From assembly GCA_013399115.1 (NCBI GenBank), contig VXAA01004019.1, forward strand, positions 27,590 through 91,589: a DNA stretch of 64,000 bases, written 5' to 3'. This DNA comes from Anseranas semipalmata (Eukaryota; Chordata; Aves; Anseriformes; Anseranatidae). Below the pieces are notes generated by a model, which was not told the origin of the DNA, did not search any database, and saw only the letters and a list, made by a program, of their open reading frames with translations. A program made the translations under genes and the position numbers. This document shows, piece after piece, positions 40,399-55,300 of the stretch (its first letter is position 1; every line of letters starts with the position of its first letter).

Positions 40399-43300
40399 CT
40401 GCCAAAACAAACAAAACAATGTTCAAACACTGGTCATTGTCTAACACAACCACCAAACAAGAGAGTGCCTTTTATGGCATTAAAGGCCTTCAGTTTGTAA
40501 AACTTTTTCAGGTTTTCCTAGACATCTTTGCAACCTTGCTTTTAGAGACCTCACTTAGAGTTAAATGGATGTGCACTCTCTCCACCTCCAAAGTTACCCG
40601 GAAGCAAAATTATGCTGAAATGGCAAGTATGACTTTTAATTACAAAATATGTGTGTCATATGTTAAACACTCAAGTCAGGATAGTTTTAGTTACAGTACA
40701 AATTGGCTACAGTACTCAGGCTAGCCGAACAACAAGTATCTGAGAACCTGAGCAAAGTCTTTACAGCAGTTCAGCCTTAATTGTTGGACAGCAATAATAA
40801 TTGCTAGATAGACAGGGAAAAAATGGAAATATAAGCTCTAATCAATGCAATATAAGCACAATCAAAAATGTTTCTTTTTAAATTATTTACCTACAAAGTT
40901 TTTATGCAAACAGATGATAATTTGCTTCTCTGTTACCAATATCTTCTTCTGACACAATTGTTCACTAAATATATGTTACCACAATACACAATGAAAAATA
41001 TGGAATGCAATGATATTTGAGGTTTGTTGCTACACTTTCGAAATAACAGATGATAATTGCTAAAGTATAAAGGCTAATTCATGCAGATTATTTATTTTGT
41101 ACATTCAGTCAACTCTGAGATACCAACAACACAAAAGTGGAGATATCCAAGATCTTTCCATGCAGCATAAGCTTGTACCTGTCTTGAGTTGTGAGTTCAA
41201 AATCACTAACTAAATAAACACAATTGCATTGCTTTGAAGGCCAGTTCAAGTTGTACAGCTATACTTTGTGTTGGGAGACTCTTTAACACAGACACTGAGC
41301 TAAGGAACCTTCTGCATCCTGGGGCTTATGGAATAAATATATTCCGATAATTGGTTCAACAATCCACGTTACACTCAACTGATTTATTTTCATTGTTTTC
41401 TACAAAATGTGAGATTTGCACTGTAAGTGGAAAGCATATGTCTTCTTTAATTAAAGTACGTATTTCTGGTTGTCAACTGTGAATTTCAACTGCAGAATGA
41501 TCCATCTAAATGCCTACTGTCTAATTTTGACAAACATGGAACAAAGGACTGAAGGAATGCCTCTAGCTAAACTGAAGGGAGTAACCTCTGGAGTAAGTTT
41601 ATCCTGGAGCCTTCCATAAAGATATTTCATCAAACTGCTGACTGTGCTGCTGTTCTCAGCCCTTCTCACTCACCTCTCTGGTGACAGTATTTCCGAGTCC
41701 TCTTATCAAACCCTCATTTCTTCTTTTTCTTGCTTCCAATCAGCTGATTTGTTTCCTGTTACCTCCCCTGGAGCTTCTTGCTCTCCTAGTCTTCATTAGC
41801 TCTCAACTCACTTTCAGCTCATGGGAATGAATTAATCTAAATACTAGTCTAAATACTTAGACATCTAAAGATTCTCCAGATGACTGTATCATACTGGGAA
41901 TCAGTTCACAAAGCTCATTTGCACGTAGAAACATAAAACTATACTTACAGCACAGCTTTCACTGTTGTCAGGTTGATGAGGAATGATAAAAGACAAAGCA
42001 TCCAAAGAGCCTGTACAGTTCAGTGGAGTATAGGACTTGTTCTTACAGCTAGTCAGAACCACAAAGTAATGGGTTGGGACAGGGATTTGTGTGTTGTCTA
42101 CATGCCTATAAAACAAACATCAGTTAAGGGATTTATCTAGATATCAACTATAAAAACCATCGGTGCCTCTAGTATTTTATAGAACTCATCTCAGTATAGA
42201 TCTTTCAGTATTATGTGATTTTTATTTTTTTATGACTGAAATAAACACCTAGGGGGACTCATAGTCTCACTATCTGTTTCATGAACAGCCAAACATGCAT
42301 GGATTAGTCTTTTTGCTACAAGCAGTCCCACTGAAAATAACAGGATTGCTTAAGTGCTCAACACTCTATTTTGCCAGTCAGAGATCTCTACATCTGGATG
42401 GGGCATGATAGAGCGTCATATGTGCCCTACATTAAGAATTTCAACCACATGAAACTGAACAGAGGAAGAGAGAGAAGATCAGCCTCTGGTTCTTGTCAGC
42501 AAGAAATGCCAGAATGATGACTTGTGGCTATGTGCTATACAGACCAGTTTAGGATACCTGATTCGAGATGTCTTTGCCTCCATTTACTGGTTATTCTGTT
42601 AACATTGCCACTTTTGTGTATAAATTTATGAGGAGTTTCCCAAATTTGCTGTATTTCTTCAAAATTTAACCAAACACCACCAGTGAAATCATTGTTCTGT
42701 TTAGTATGACTGAATAACATGCTGAATAAAACATGCTTGTTCAAAACTGTAGACAAAATTATGTGGTTGACTGGGTATTACAGCATTCTGCTTGGAAGGA
42801 AGTTCCAGTCTCTCCTCCCTTCCACACTCCTACTTCGTGGCAGAGTTGATTTTCCCATTCTCAAACCATTTTTGACAGATGTGGTATTAAGTCTAGCCTT
42901 GAATTAAACATCTCCAGTGACAGTTTCAGCATTGCAGATTTCCAAGCATTTTTCTACTACTTAAGTGTTCTTACTGTCAAAAGGCATTTTCCCTATATTT
43001 GGAACAATCCAAGTTGTTTGCTTATTCTGTGTTGTTTTTTGTTGTTGTTGTTTGTTTTTTTTCCCCTCCTCCTGTCACTATTCACTAGTATAAATAGCTG
43101 CACTTTATTTTTTAGATTTCTCCTTTACAGAATTCCGTTTTATGAAAGTCAAAAGTACCACTCAGGAACGTTACATGTTACATACCCAGCTATGATTCAG
43201 TAAATGCATTGAACACACAAAACCGGTCTTTGGTAAAACATAGTTTGAGAAAACAGGGAGAAACAACAAATAGCTGAGTGGGAACAAGATGAAAGCAAGA

Positions 43301-46300
43301 AAACTGCGCTTAAGCACATCCTCTGCATATTTAGATGTCATATATTCTCCCAGTATTTCTGCTACAGAGGCCGAAAAGTCTAGGCATAAACTTGGGAAGC
43401 AAATTACTGGTCTGTAACTGTGCATGTGTACACAGTTACACATGTAACTGCAAAACTTTTTTCTCTTTACTGGAACTTCAATTTCTAAAGTACTGTACCT
43501 GCTTGCAAGAGAATTTGCTGTTGTATGAGCAACAATGGATGTATCATTATAAAGGGAAAACTCAATTCTCCTTGATACTTGTTTCTTTGTTCTTTCTGAA
43601 AAAAAGTTAGTTTGTGTACAGTGGGAAATAATCCGGAGTTTGACTTTTGGCTTTTCCGTGTACTTACTGTGTAATTTCATCAAGAGTATCAAAATGACCA
43701 TCATAATTGTAATCAAACACTGGTCCACTGATAACATTTACTCCATTCCTTTCTCTAGCATACTTCTGAAGAAGCACATAATGGAAATAGTCCCATATGT
43801 CTGCCATTAAAAGAAAATACAGGCATATTTAACTTCAAATTGAAGTTATTTCTCCACTAAATAAAAAGAAAACCTTGACTTTTTTGTTATAGCTAAATAA
43901 TAAAAAATTCCAAACTAAACTGACTGTAAAATCAACTCTTGACACACAATTTGAATTTCATCAGAAAGTACAGACTGTCACTCACCATTCAAAGAGTAAT
44001 GGTAATATGCTATAACACCTCTGCAAGCTCCATTGCACTACTGGAGATAATGCATTCAGTTTGAAGACAAAGGTACAATTCTAAAGCTGAGAGGCCATTT
44101 ATTTCTGGCCTATCTGCTAGCACCCATAACTGTGCCAATTAATAGAATCCAAGATAATGGCTTTGAGAAAGGAATGCTTACCACCTGAGAGTTAGTCTAA
44201 CTCTACAGAACTCATGTCAAATATCACTAGGTAATATGGCTTGTAGATTATAAGCTAGTAAGACTAATTTGAATATTTACAATTTCCTTGTATCAAGGAA
44301 AAAAAAGAACAACATCGGTTTGGAGGGATGGGAGGTACCCTCTATTGATTTACCTCTTGTTTGTGGCCTATAGTAACTTCTTGTAAGGTTAAATCTCTTG
44401 TAGAGTTTTCCTTGGAAAACAGTATTTTTCATAATGTCTTTGATTTACTTGGAACAGTAAAGCTACTTAGGTTTTCTGGATCTCTATTTTTTATATGATG
44501 TCTGAAGGAATAGATGAGGTCTGAAAGGTAGTTACATCATTGCTTTTCCTTCAGCAATTTCTCTTTCTATTCTTTGTCTATGAGAATCAGCATAGGCCTA
44601 AAAATAAAACAGGACAATATGCATGTGTAGAAATTCTTATTAATCATTACCAACAAATGTGAGTCAAGTTGGATGGAAAGGGTTAATGTAGCTTACTGTA
44701 CTTGTATAATAGAAACATCTACCTGAAAGAAATATTCTACAACTAACATTTTCTGGTTTGAGATTCTGTTTGATGAAACAGCAGGTATCAGGGCATTGTT
44801 TGCAAACTTTGTCCAGTCTTCCCTTGAGAGCTTGCAAAAGGAAAGAAAAGGTGCCACTTTCCTTCATCTTAAGCCTTTCTCCAAAGGGATAGTGTTGTAT
44901 GAGTTCCATAACTAGCATTTCATGTTATGACAGCATATAGGAAATGAAGAGAAAATTCAAAAGGAAACAGGTACACCTAAGCAGAAATCAGACAGGACTA
45001 TACACTTAAAAAAAAATAGTTTGAGTATGTTGTAAAATTTCATACATCTAATTTTAAAAAGTTTTAAATATATTTGCATGAGATCTGGATATACCGAAGG
45101 CCATGAATTAATGCTTTTAAATCCTTGTCATAGCTATATCAAATCCAGAACCATAATTACAGAAAATTAATCAAAATAATCAAAATCTTGGATCCTACCT
45201 TTGAAAGCTCCATACATGGGAACAATATTGCTGGTGAGTAAGGCATCATATTGTTCAAGAGTAGATGAATTGAAGTCTATATAAAAGAACAAAGTATACA
45301 TTAATGAAATACTATACAAAGACATATTTGATACATATACTATATGATACTATATATCATATACATGATATATATGATATATATATCATATACATATACT
45401 ATACTATACAAAGACATATTTGATACATATGTCACTATAAATTGCAGGTACATGGTATTCAATCACTTTACTTTTCTTAACATTTAAATTTCCTGCTACT
45501 GTGCAGAAGTGAGAACACAACACACAAAGCCACATGCAAAGACATAGTTATGTCTGAAATACATTGTGCTAGATAGAAAGTTTCCATCATAATTATGGCA
45601 AATATCAATGACAGATAAGCAACAATTTTTTTCACATGTAATATCCCAGAGAAGAATTTTAATTTATTTGTTCATGGAGTAGGCTATAAAGGAACTATTA
45701 GAGCATAAGGTCACTGTATGTATCACTTATTGTAATTTCCATGTTATTCTGCTTTCATGAGATATATTTTCTTTTGATTTCCTCTCTCTATGAAGCAAGT
45801 TCCCAGAAAGAAAGTATCTTCTGAGATATATCAAATTGTGTGGTACCTTTGTGATATGCTGAAAAGGACTCTGTGCCAGGACTATCTGATTCCTATCCAT
45901 TTGTAACTGAAGCTGATATTTGAGCATCGGTGTATGATCCTACTGCAAACCTAGTATCTCCAAATTTGTTTCTATGATCTGTTCAATATAGTCATTATCA
46001 AATTTGACAATAGGAAATGAATATTCATTCCAAGGAAGAGGGATGGCCCTTCACTCAAACTCTTTACATCTTTCCAGCCAGTTTTCATCACATTCAAGTT
46101 GTTCCATTTTTTAAAGAAAAAACTAAATGTTCTAAGTTGAAAATAGTTAGATGCAAGTAGCAGTTGTCCAGCTTTTGTCAGTCTACAAAAACTGGAAACC
46201 TTTTTCTGTCCAACATGCTGATGCAAAGAAGTTTGTTTTGGTGTTTGGGTATATGTTTAAACATAAGCCCACATCCAGCTGATTAAGACTTTCTATGCTC

Positions 46301-49300
46301 CAGCTATAAAAAGAATCATGCTCACTGGGAGGATAGAGGAAACCATAGGTCAAGTTCAGCCCTTCTGGGTAGTCGGAACAATTTTGGCTATGAGCAACAG
46401 GGATTCTAACATCAGCCCGCAGACAGTCTGAAACAGTGGGAGGAAGCAAAGATGTGCTTTCCTGTGAAAAGGGAAAAAAAAAAAAAAGTATTACACCCAC
46501 GGCTGTGGCTAACATAATGCTCTGTATGTTTTTAACTTTCTAGAATGGCCTTCATTGAATCTTCTCCTGTTTTCAGAATGAATCAGATCAATGCAAGTAA
46601 TGGACACTGATGTTCTCTGCCTAGTGTTTTTCCTCTACTTCTATCTGTAGGTAATGCAGCATGTAAAACTATAGTAGCAAAAGTAAGGTTATACCGTAGG
46701 CACAAACAGGTGACAACTTTAGCTCCTTCATCCCTTTTATATATTTCTGGAAACACAAACTTGATTTCACGTCCTCCTGCAAAGTAGTTAATATATAAAG
46801 ATGACAATATCACCTCCTTAGGATACTATCTCAATAATAACAGTCTGTGCCTCCGAAGAGGTAAAGTTAAATAAATTCAGGGTAAATTCAGCACATTTTA
46901 CTGGCTAGCTTCACTAACTTCAACTTAACTCAATGTTAACTAACTAACCTAACTCAATGTTAGCATACACTCTAGTTAAAAGTTAATAACTAATACACTC
47001 GCTCTGCTATGACCTCTCTTCATTCCTCTTCCTCAAAAGAGAGAAATTAGCTATTTTTAAATAGATAGTCTTTCAATACGAATAGAAAGATTCTCAAAGA
47101 GTTGTTGGAAGTGCTTATTTACTAAGAAATGAGATCTTGACACTGATAACCACCATCTCAAAACTTCAGAATCAGAACAGCTTTAGCTGTTTGGCTGCTT
47201 GTCTGTCAGTTCAAAGAACCATAATGCCTTCTGAAGAATGCAGTTACATCTGTAAAAAATAGCTTTGCCTATCACACCATGCATTACCTTTTCTGATGCA
47301 GGTTTTCGTCTTTTGACTAGCTGGTAATTAACATTGAGAAGCATAAGTTATTTGTATTACATGACAGACTTTAAGCATCTGCTGTGGTCTGACATGTCAA
47401 CTTCAGCCACTTCCAGGAATCTTTTCTTGGTAATCAAGAAGAAAAAATACCAAACCACACAAAACAAAACTCCCATTATTGCAGTGCTCTGAGCTGTAGT
47501 TCCAAAAATCCCAGTGATTTAGGCAAGTATCATTGCTCTTTTCATCACATCACAAGATAGACTAGATTATTATACATTTTAATACATTTTTTATAGTAAA
47601 CTTAAAAATTCTTACATGTAATTTTCTTTAACCTCAAAAAATGCTCCAAATTCTTACATGGAAAAACTCTTGAAAGCTCAGAATGGCAAACAAAACTGCA
47701 GTTCCAGTGTACAAACTGAATTCACAAATGATTATACATAGCAAAGCTATTCTACATTCCGCAGGTGTCTGCAGGCAGGTGGAGGGGCTATCTCTCTGCG
47801 AGAAAATCTGCCTGCCTTCCTGGCAGCTAAGTATAAAGCCTCAAGAAAATAAGTGTCCTTCAATCTTAAATTTTCCTTTGACTGAGAATACTAAGTAATT
47901 AAAACTCTGACATCATTTATTTAAGATCTGTAACTATATATTATTCATAATATCCCTGATTCTGATATCACATGCAGGTGCAATAATCTTGTGTTGGCTT
48001 CATCTGCCAACCCAGTGTCAAAATTTCCAAATCACACAAAACCAGCAGAACTTCACCTGTTTTATGATTTAAGTCCTTCTTTATAGCTATCTGCTGTCAA
48101 GAAATACTCCACCTTGCAAATTGTATAAATCACTGCACAGGCTTTATCCACATCAAAAATAACCTAAGATGCATTAAAAATTCTGTAGAAATTGCAGTCT
48201 TCTGTCATTCCCATGTATTGTAGCCAAACCTTACAAAGGCAGTAGCTGTAGCCTTCTGTCTTTCCACTGCTATCATAACTTGCAAAGCTTTTTCTCAATT
48301 AGTACACGTAATCGAAATAAAATCCCAATGTCAACTTACTGTGTAAGGTAAGTTAGTAAGCGCGCTGACTCTTACACTTATAACCTTTCACCACTGTGCT
48401 TCACTCTGAGGAGTATCAGAGAGGAAATTGATTCTTTCCTATTCTTTCTATAGGAAACATGCATCATTGTATTAGAGTCTGCTGTGAACTATACCCTCTA
48501 ATACTTCTGTCTTAGTCATTCACTGCTTCCCACAGTGTTGCATAAACCACTATAAGAAACTCCCACAAATATGTATTTGTGTCGACTTAGATGTTACGTT
48601 GGGCAAGAACTTCTTCTCCAACTGAGAATTTGTTTTTCAACAAAGGAAAATGGCTGAAAAGTAACTTGTTTTTCTGAGCTTTTTGCCTCTCTTGCTGAAA
48701 TACTAAAAAGACTCCAGCTCTGGTGGGATTTTGTAACCTTTGTAAAGCAAGATAAAAAAAATTTGCCCACAATTAACTGTTTTTCATTATGGTAATGCAC
48801 TTTCATACCAGGCTATAAGAGCAGATCATCAAATATGGTGAAGTAAAAATAATCTTTGTTGAAATGGACATTTTTTTCCAATAGATTTTAAGCCTTATTA
48901 GGGTTGGATTGTGATTCTTCACCCAGATTGTGAAAAATTAGTAGAAAGTATAGAGTAAAACTTTCTGAAATTTTCTGAAATTTGAGCAACCTGGTCTAGT
49001 GGAAAGTGAGCCTGTCCATGGCAGGGGAGTTGGAATTAGATGATCTTTAAGGTCTCTTCTAACCCAAAGCATTCTATGACTGTATGATTCTAAATTCTAA
49101 CATTCTAGCAGCAAATATTTGTTTAAAATAATTTCCCCGTATTTGTACAGATAAAATAAGAAATCGTGTAGACATCATTAACACAGTTCTCTTCAGAGAG
49201 AAAAATAAATGTAAAAGTTATTTCCTCGTGGCAACTTAGAAAAAGGGTCAAACTATACAGTGAATTAAGCTCATGAATGTCCACTAGTTTACAGACCCTG

Positions 49301-52300
49301 GGAACTCAGTTTTTTCTAGGGTTGCATACACTTGAGCTCTCAGAGGTTCATTCAGCTGTAATTATATTTTTCAGAAATTATATAATGTAATAGAGAACAA
49401 ATAAACAGAACATACAGAAACATGCATTAGTACAAACTGTCTTGCAGAGTTGTACAAAGGTTTGTTAATAGGAAAAAGACCGTGATAATCATAAAAAAGC
49501 TTGGAAGTTTCTGTTTTGGAAATCACAGACTGCTTTTCGTCAGGAACTGACAGGCAAGTTGGAGCTATCTTGACACCTTATCCCTTTTACAGAACTGGCT
49601 TAATGGAACAAATTTCTTTTCTATCCTTTGTGTCCCTAACGTATGGTCATTCCCACTTCTTTAAAAAATATTTTAAGATAATTAAAATTAGACAGATATC
49701 AGACACTTTTTCCTTTTTGGAAATAAAGGTCTCAGTCACATCATATCCACCAGTCCTTAACCAGAATTCTTTATGAATAAACAACATTTTCAATCCATTG
49801 TGTTACACATTTAAGAATGATACTGATATTTGATAACGTACAGGCTTATTCACTGTGTATGCAGTCCACAGTGGCATCCAGATATCATGACTGTATCCAC
49901 TCACATACTGATGATGGGGAAGGAGGCAGTAGATGCTTTTCTTCTGAAGAACTCTGGGTCTCCCATATGGCAAATGGGATGAGGTTGCCTTCTTTACTAT
50001 AATTTAAAAAAAATATATCGATTCATTCCTCTATAACATTTCTGATGGCACAAAAGTTTAAGCAAACAGAGAAAAAACATAAAGCAAAATGTAAATTAAA
50101 GCATTAATAAATACAAATAGAACTGACAATAAACACAAGCGTGTTTCTTTAAGCTTGTAGCTTCTAAGTGGAATAAAGAAATGTAGAAAATAGTTTTCAT
50201 TTTGTTTAATGTACAGAGGTCAACATAGTATGACATCAGACATGCAAATTCTCATTTCTTTGCAATTTCATATGAATATAAATCTTTCGAACTCACCTTG
50301 CCAGTAGAGTGAGAAGTATATCATAGTTGACTAGAAAACATTATAATGTTTCACAAAATTTCCAGAAACCCCACAAAAAACATGGGAATATGAGAGTTTT
50401 TCATCAAAGATGAACTTATGGTTGCAAGGTGGCAAAAAAAAGTTATGGCATATAGTCCGGAAGTACTCAGGCTATCCACTGAGAACTGTATGGTTTTTCC
50501 CAAGATTTTAATGGGATTCAGATCTAGTTCTTGTGCATAAATGTCACTATAAAAGTGTCCACTAGTATCTTTTAAAGAAATGCAAAGAAATGAGAAAAAA
50601 AGTTATGCTTCCGACTTGGCTCTCCTACTTCACATCAAATTGTAATTAACATTGCAAAAATTCCTACTGAAACCAATAATATAAAATCTAAAACAGGCAT
50701 AGATTTAAAAATATTGCTGTCCCTTTCATTTCTTACTACTTACTTTCATCTGTGGTCAGATTTAACCTCTGGTTTATTACTGAAGCATCTGTGACCTGTA
50801 AAATATTTGAGAATCCTTCAGAATGAATCCATTGTTTAGAAAAATCAAAGAAAAGAGAACACACTTGACAAAGATGATTAAAAGATTCCAAAAGCCCCTG
50901 CTTACATCCTTGCATGTGCATCCCAATTCATCTGGGGGAATGAGACTGGAAACTGGACACGAAAGAGGAGATGACTCTTCTTTTGCATGTGAAGGATTGT
51001 AAAAAGGTGCTTTTAACAGGTGGTTTAAGCTGCCATGTGTTCCATTGTTTGGTGCTGGTGTAATACGTAGTAGATCTGTTGAAAAATTTGAAATTTCAAA
51101 ACATATTTTAAAGCTATTTTAAGACTAAAATGGCATTTTAAACAGAGTATCTTTCCAATTCTATTAATTTTCTATGTATTTTTTTAAATGTAGAACAAAT
51201 AACTTATTCAATTATTTAAACTGTTAAGTTAACTATCATCATCTTGCAATTTGCTAGATACAAAGGTTCACTGGTATCTTCCGCTACATCAGCATTTGGT
51301 AACCTATGTACTTGAGTACTGCTCATGCAGTTTTATACATTGCCATAGCATTCCTAAGATTAGATGATTTTATGCATAGTACAAACTTGTTTGCAAGTCA
51401 TCACATTATGAAGCATACTAGCTTATTGCGTATTTGCGTGATCCTTTATTTTTATGTGATCCATATTTTCTGAGGCATATACTTCCTAATTGCTCACTGT
51501 CATGGCTGTAATGGCCCATCTCAAGCTATGAGCAAGAGTTGTAACTCTCTGCAAGGTTCTTATCCCAAAATGATTCCACAGGCACCATTTCAACAGCAAG
51601 CCCACGTGGCAGGAGCACTTCTCCATCCCTGACTCCTTTCGCAGTCAGAAACAACCTTCAAAGCAGAACAATTTCTGGCAGCTAATCTTTCAGCACGATA
51701 TAGGAGGCAAAACAGCATGGCTTCTGTATTTTGTGTGAAAAACCTAGCTTCTGGATGAATTCACTAAACTTTTAGTTACTCTTCTTTTAGCTCTCACAAC
51801 ACTGGTATTTGAAAACACAGTTGATTTATCGTCTTAAGTACTAGATTGTCGATACTCACCACACATAAGGTTGTAAACCTCGATGTTTTCAAAAGCATCC
51901 ACTTCTGTTTTTTCTTTAAAGCTTGGGCCATATGCTAGGAATATAGCCTAGATTGTAATAAAACAAAAAGTTGTTATCTAAAGGAACCCAAATTGAAAAA
52001 ACAATTCATCTGTGTTTTATGGAAACGGGGACACTGAACCAAAATAAAGTCTTTTCACAGTCATAAAAGTTACAATACAGGATTGCTCTGATAAAGAAGG
52101 CAAATTTTGCCCATTACCTATAATTTGAAGAAAAATATTTTCTTACCATTTTTTTCTTTAATATTTGATGTATACTTATGAAAATCATTGTTTGCTGTGT
52201 TTCAAATTCACACCTTTTTATATTTTCATTGTAAAAGTTGGTAACAATAATACCACTTCAAGAAATGCAGAGTTATGGCATTCGCAGATCCTATTTAAAC

Positions 52301-55300
52301 ATTAATATTGAGCCAGAAATATAAGAGTTGGTTTTGGTTTGGTTTTGTGGGTTTGTTTGTTTGTTTGTTTGTTTTGCATTCTCAAAAGTCTTTGGGTAGC
52401 TTAGGAACCTATAGCTGTGGCTCCAGCAAGCAGTAGGAAACTGGGGACAACCATTCAAGCTTAGCAGAGACCTAAGTCAGTAACACCAACAGTACAACGC
52501 AGTACTGGGCAGCCCTTGCTGGGGTCTGCAAGCATTGTAACAGAACATAGTACCTACAGTCTTACATCAGTTTCTACTACTTTATAAGCCTCCTGAGCTG
52601 CCTGCCACAAGATACAGGAAACAAGACTAAACAGGACAATGATCTGTTCTAAAATAATATACTTATGTTCCCATAATAGAAAAGGAAATTTAAATATATT
52701 TTAAAAAGACAATATTACTACTTTATAAAGAAATAATTTTTCCTCAGTCATTGTACCACCAGCATAAGATTAGCTAAGATTAATGTTTCCATGTCAGGCA
52801 GAATTTTAATTTGTTTTACCACACAAACATTGAGCACCATTCTGATCAGTATATAGACGTGGTTTTAATACAGTTGTGAAGACCTGGAAGAATCTGATTA
52901 TTAGGCACAGGATATGGGACTAGTTGTGGCTTGACCTCACTTAAAGGTTCACATCACACAAAGTACATAAAAAAATACATCTTCTCGAGCTTGAAAGCTC
53001 AAGATCTCAAAATATTTTCGCTGTAACTGGAAGTGAAAATGAGACAAAACTTCAATACAGGCTACACTAATATACAGGCTATACTAATGACTTTTTTGTC
53101 CTGATGACATGTCGAAGGCTTGTAAGACAAGCAGAGAAAATGAGATATAGCTTATTTGAGCACACACGCCTTCAGAAGCTCAACTGAACTCCCAGAGCTT
53201 ATGGAGATTTTTCTGTCATTGCTTCAGTAGAAAAGGAAAGAATTTAATGTTCCATATCTGAGCATGGTATGTTTGATTTACTGGCTCCATGGAGTTAAGG
53301 TGAGCCAAGACAAGCTTTACTACAGGATCCCAAAGAAGCCAGATTTGTACACATTGATGAAAGGCAATACAAATATGTGGACACAGTATGTGTTCACAGT
53401 TTACTTGTCTAGATGACATGTAAGAAAAAGCACACTGCAAAAACTATTATATATTCTCCTGGTTCATCTAGCACATTCTGATCTTCTTCACAAGAAGATT
53501 CAAGACTTGAACAGAAATCATCTTACCTCCATACTTTTAAATTCATTGTCATAGCCATGGTTACCTCGATCACAATATGTGTAACTGTTGTCCCTAGGGA
53601 GAAACCATCATACACTGTGAATTAAAATGGCACAAATAGAGCCAGATGGTGAATCACTGGACTCTGGACAACATCTTCAGAACTGACTCTGAAATAATAT
53701 CATACTACTTTTTGCTCATCCCATGTTCGCATTTATGAAGATCTCTCCATCTTGTAACACGGATTGCTATGGACAGAAATAAAATGTATTCTAGGCAACT
53801 ACTGAGTATACAGTGAATCAATGTTTTCAAAATAAATTGAAGAAATACCTATTTTTGAACTGAGGCCTTTACTCAGCAAGAACTTTCAGAACAGGCTAAT
53901 CTACTTAGGAAGAATTCTTCAGTTATAATCTGTGGTATCAGCAATTTAATATAAAAGTCATAATGGGAAAACTTATCTGTTATCTTCTGTGGAACAACAT
54001 AAATGAGACTGCAAGGCATTTTGCCTTACAAGAGAGTGCAATTTCATCATATATCTTAAAGGGTGAAGGAGAGATGTGTATGTGTGAGGGGGCTGTAGAA
54101 TTAATAACATGCCAAAATAGTCTGACTTATGATGACTAACACTTGTTTTAATTCAACTGTTGCTGAGATACATGGAAAGATAAAGAGACAGTCATCCTAT
54201 ATTGATTCAACACATACTTCTCAAGCCCATGCATCCTGTTTTCAGAGGCAGAAGAACATTCAAGCACAGCTTAAAAAAAAGGTGAATATGAGATTTTTCA
54301 CTGGGCATTTCTTTTTATAGGCCCAGGACAATTATTTGGTTGCATTAAAATAAACAATCATGTACCGATCAGGTATTTTCTACTATTCAGATAGCCTTGA
54401 AATTCCAAGTCAGATCATGTTTTTGCTGCTGTAGCCCTGTAGCTCAGGAATAGAGTATTGCTGCTAACATCAATGACTTTATACTGAGTTTTACATGGTT
54501 TTTTGTATAGATGGCAGTAACAATTAGGTATTCAGTGTAGAATGAGATATTTACAGCTCTGAGGTTATGAGGTAGTGTGGAGAAAAACTGACCTGGTACA
54601 GTGGCAGAGGGCCTTGAAATGGGGGGACACAGAGGGTAGCATAGAAGACTACAGACATGAGATGGTAATGGACTTGCCCAAACCAGCCCCTAGAGACCCA
54701 AAGGCACTCACAACTGTTTTGGTGAGTTGGTAAAGAAATGTAGATCTGGAAGCTAACAAAGCCATATTTAGAAGTAACAAAGAGAACAATGAACAAGTAT
54801 CTAACACAGGTAAAGTGTACCATAAATGGTAAAAGGAGATGCAGTGTTAACTTGCAGGCTAGTGAAGAATGACCAAGCTGTGGAAGTGTGTTAGCATACA
54901 TATAAAAATGATCTCAGTAGGATCACAGAGTGAAGAAAAAGAAACATCAGCATCATATTCCACCTGATGCAGGACTCATAATGCTAATTACTGGCCATAT
55001 CCACACATGCACCAGACTGAAGTCATAAAGGCCCAGAAGAACAGTGAAGAACACCAGGAAAAGGGCTAGATACTATGAAGGATTTGTGTAACACTTTTAA
55101 CTGTATTATTTTTGAGACTTTTTTTGTATAGTAATATTCATTTCTATATTTTATTTTTTCTTTCTTTCTTTTTTTCTGTAAAAATTTGATCTGGAGTACT
55201 TATGATTCTTTGACTAGACTGTCAAGATTTGAATCATACTAATAATACATTCTTGGCACATACAAGACGTTTCATTTTTACACATAGGAAGATTTTAAAT

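Noticed and set aside
40225..42105. Assignment of the gene to ENPP1 or ENPP2
   Set aside because: The C-terminal wording ([32 protein letters not shown]) matches ENPP3, not ENPP1 or ENPP2.
43171..43737. A 188-codon minus-strand open frame
   Set aside because: It overlaps ENPP3 exon 15 in a different frame and runs into the intron. It is a shadow of the real exon.
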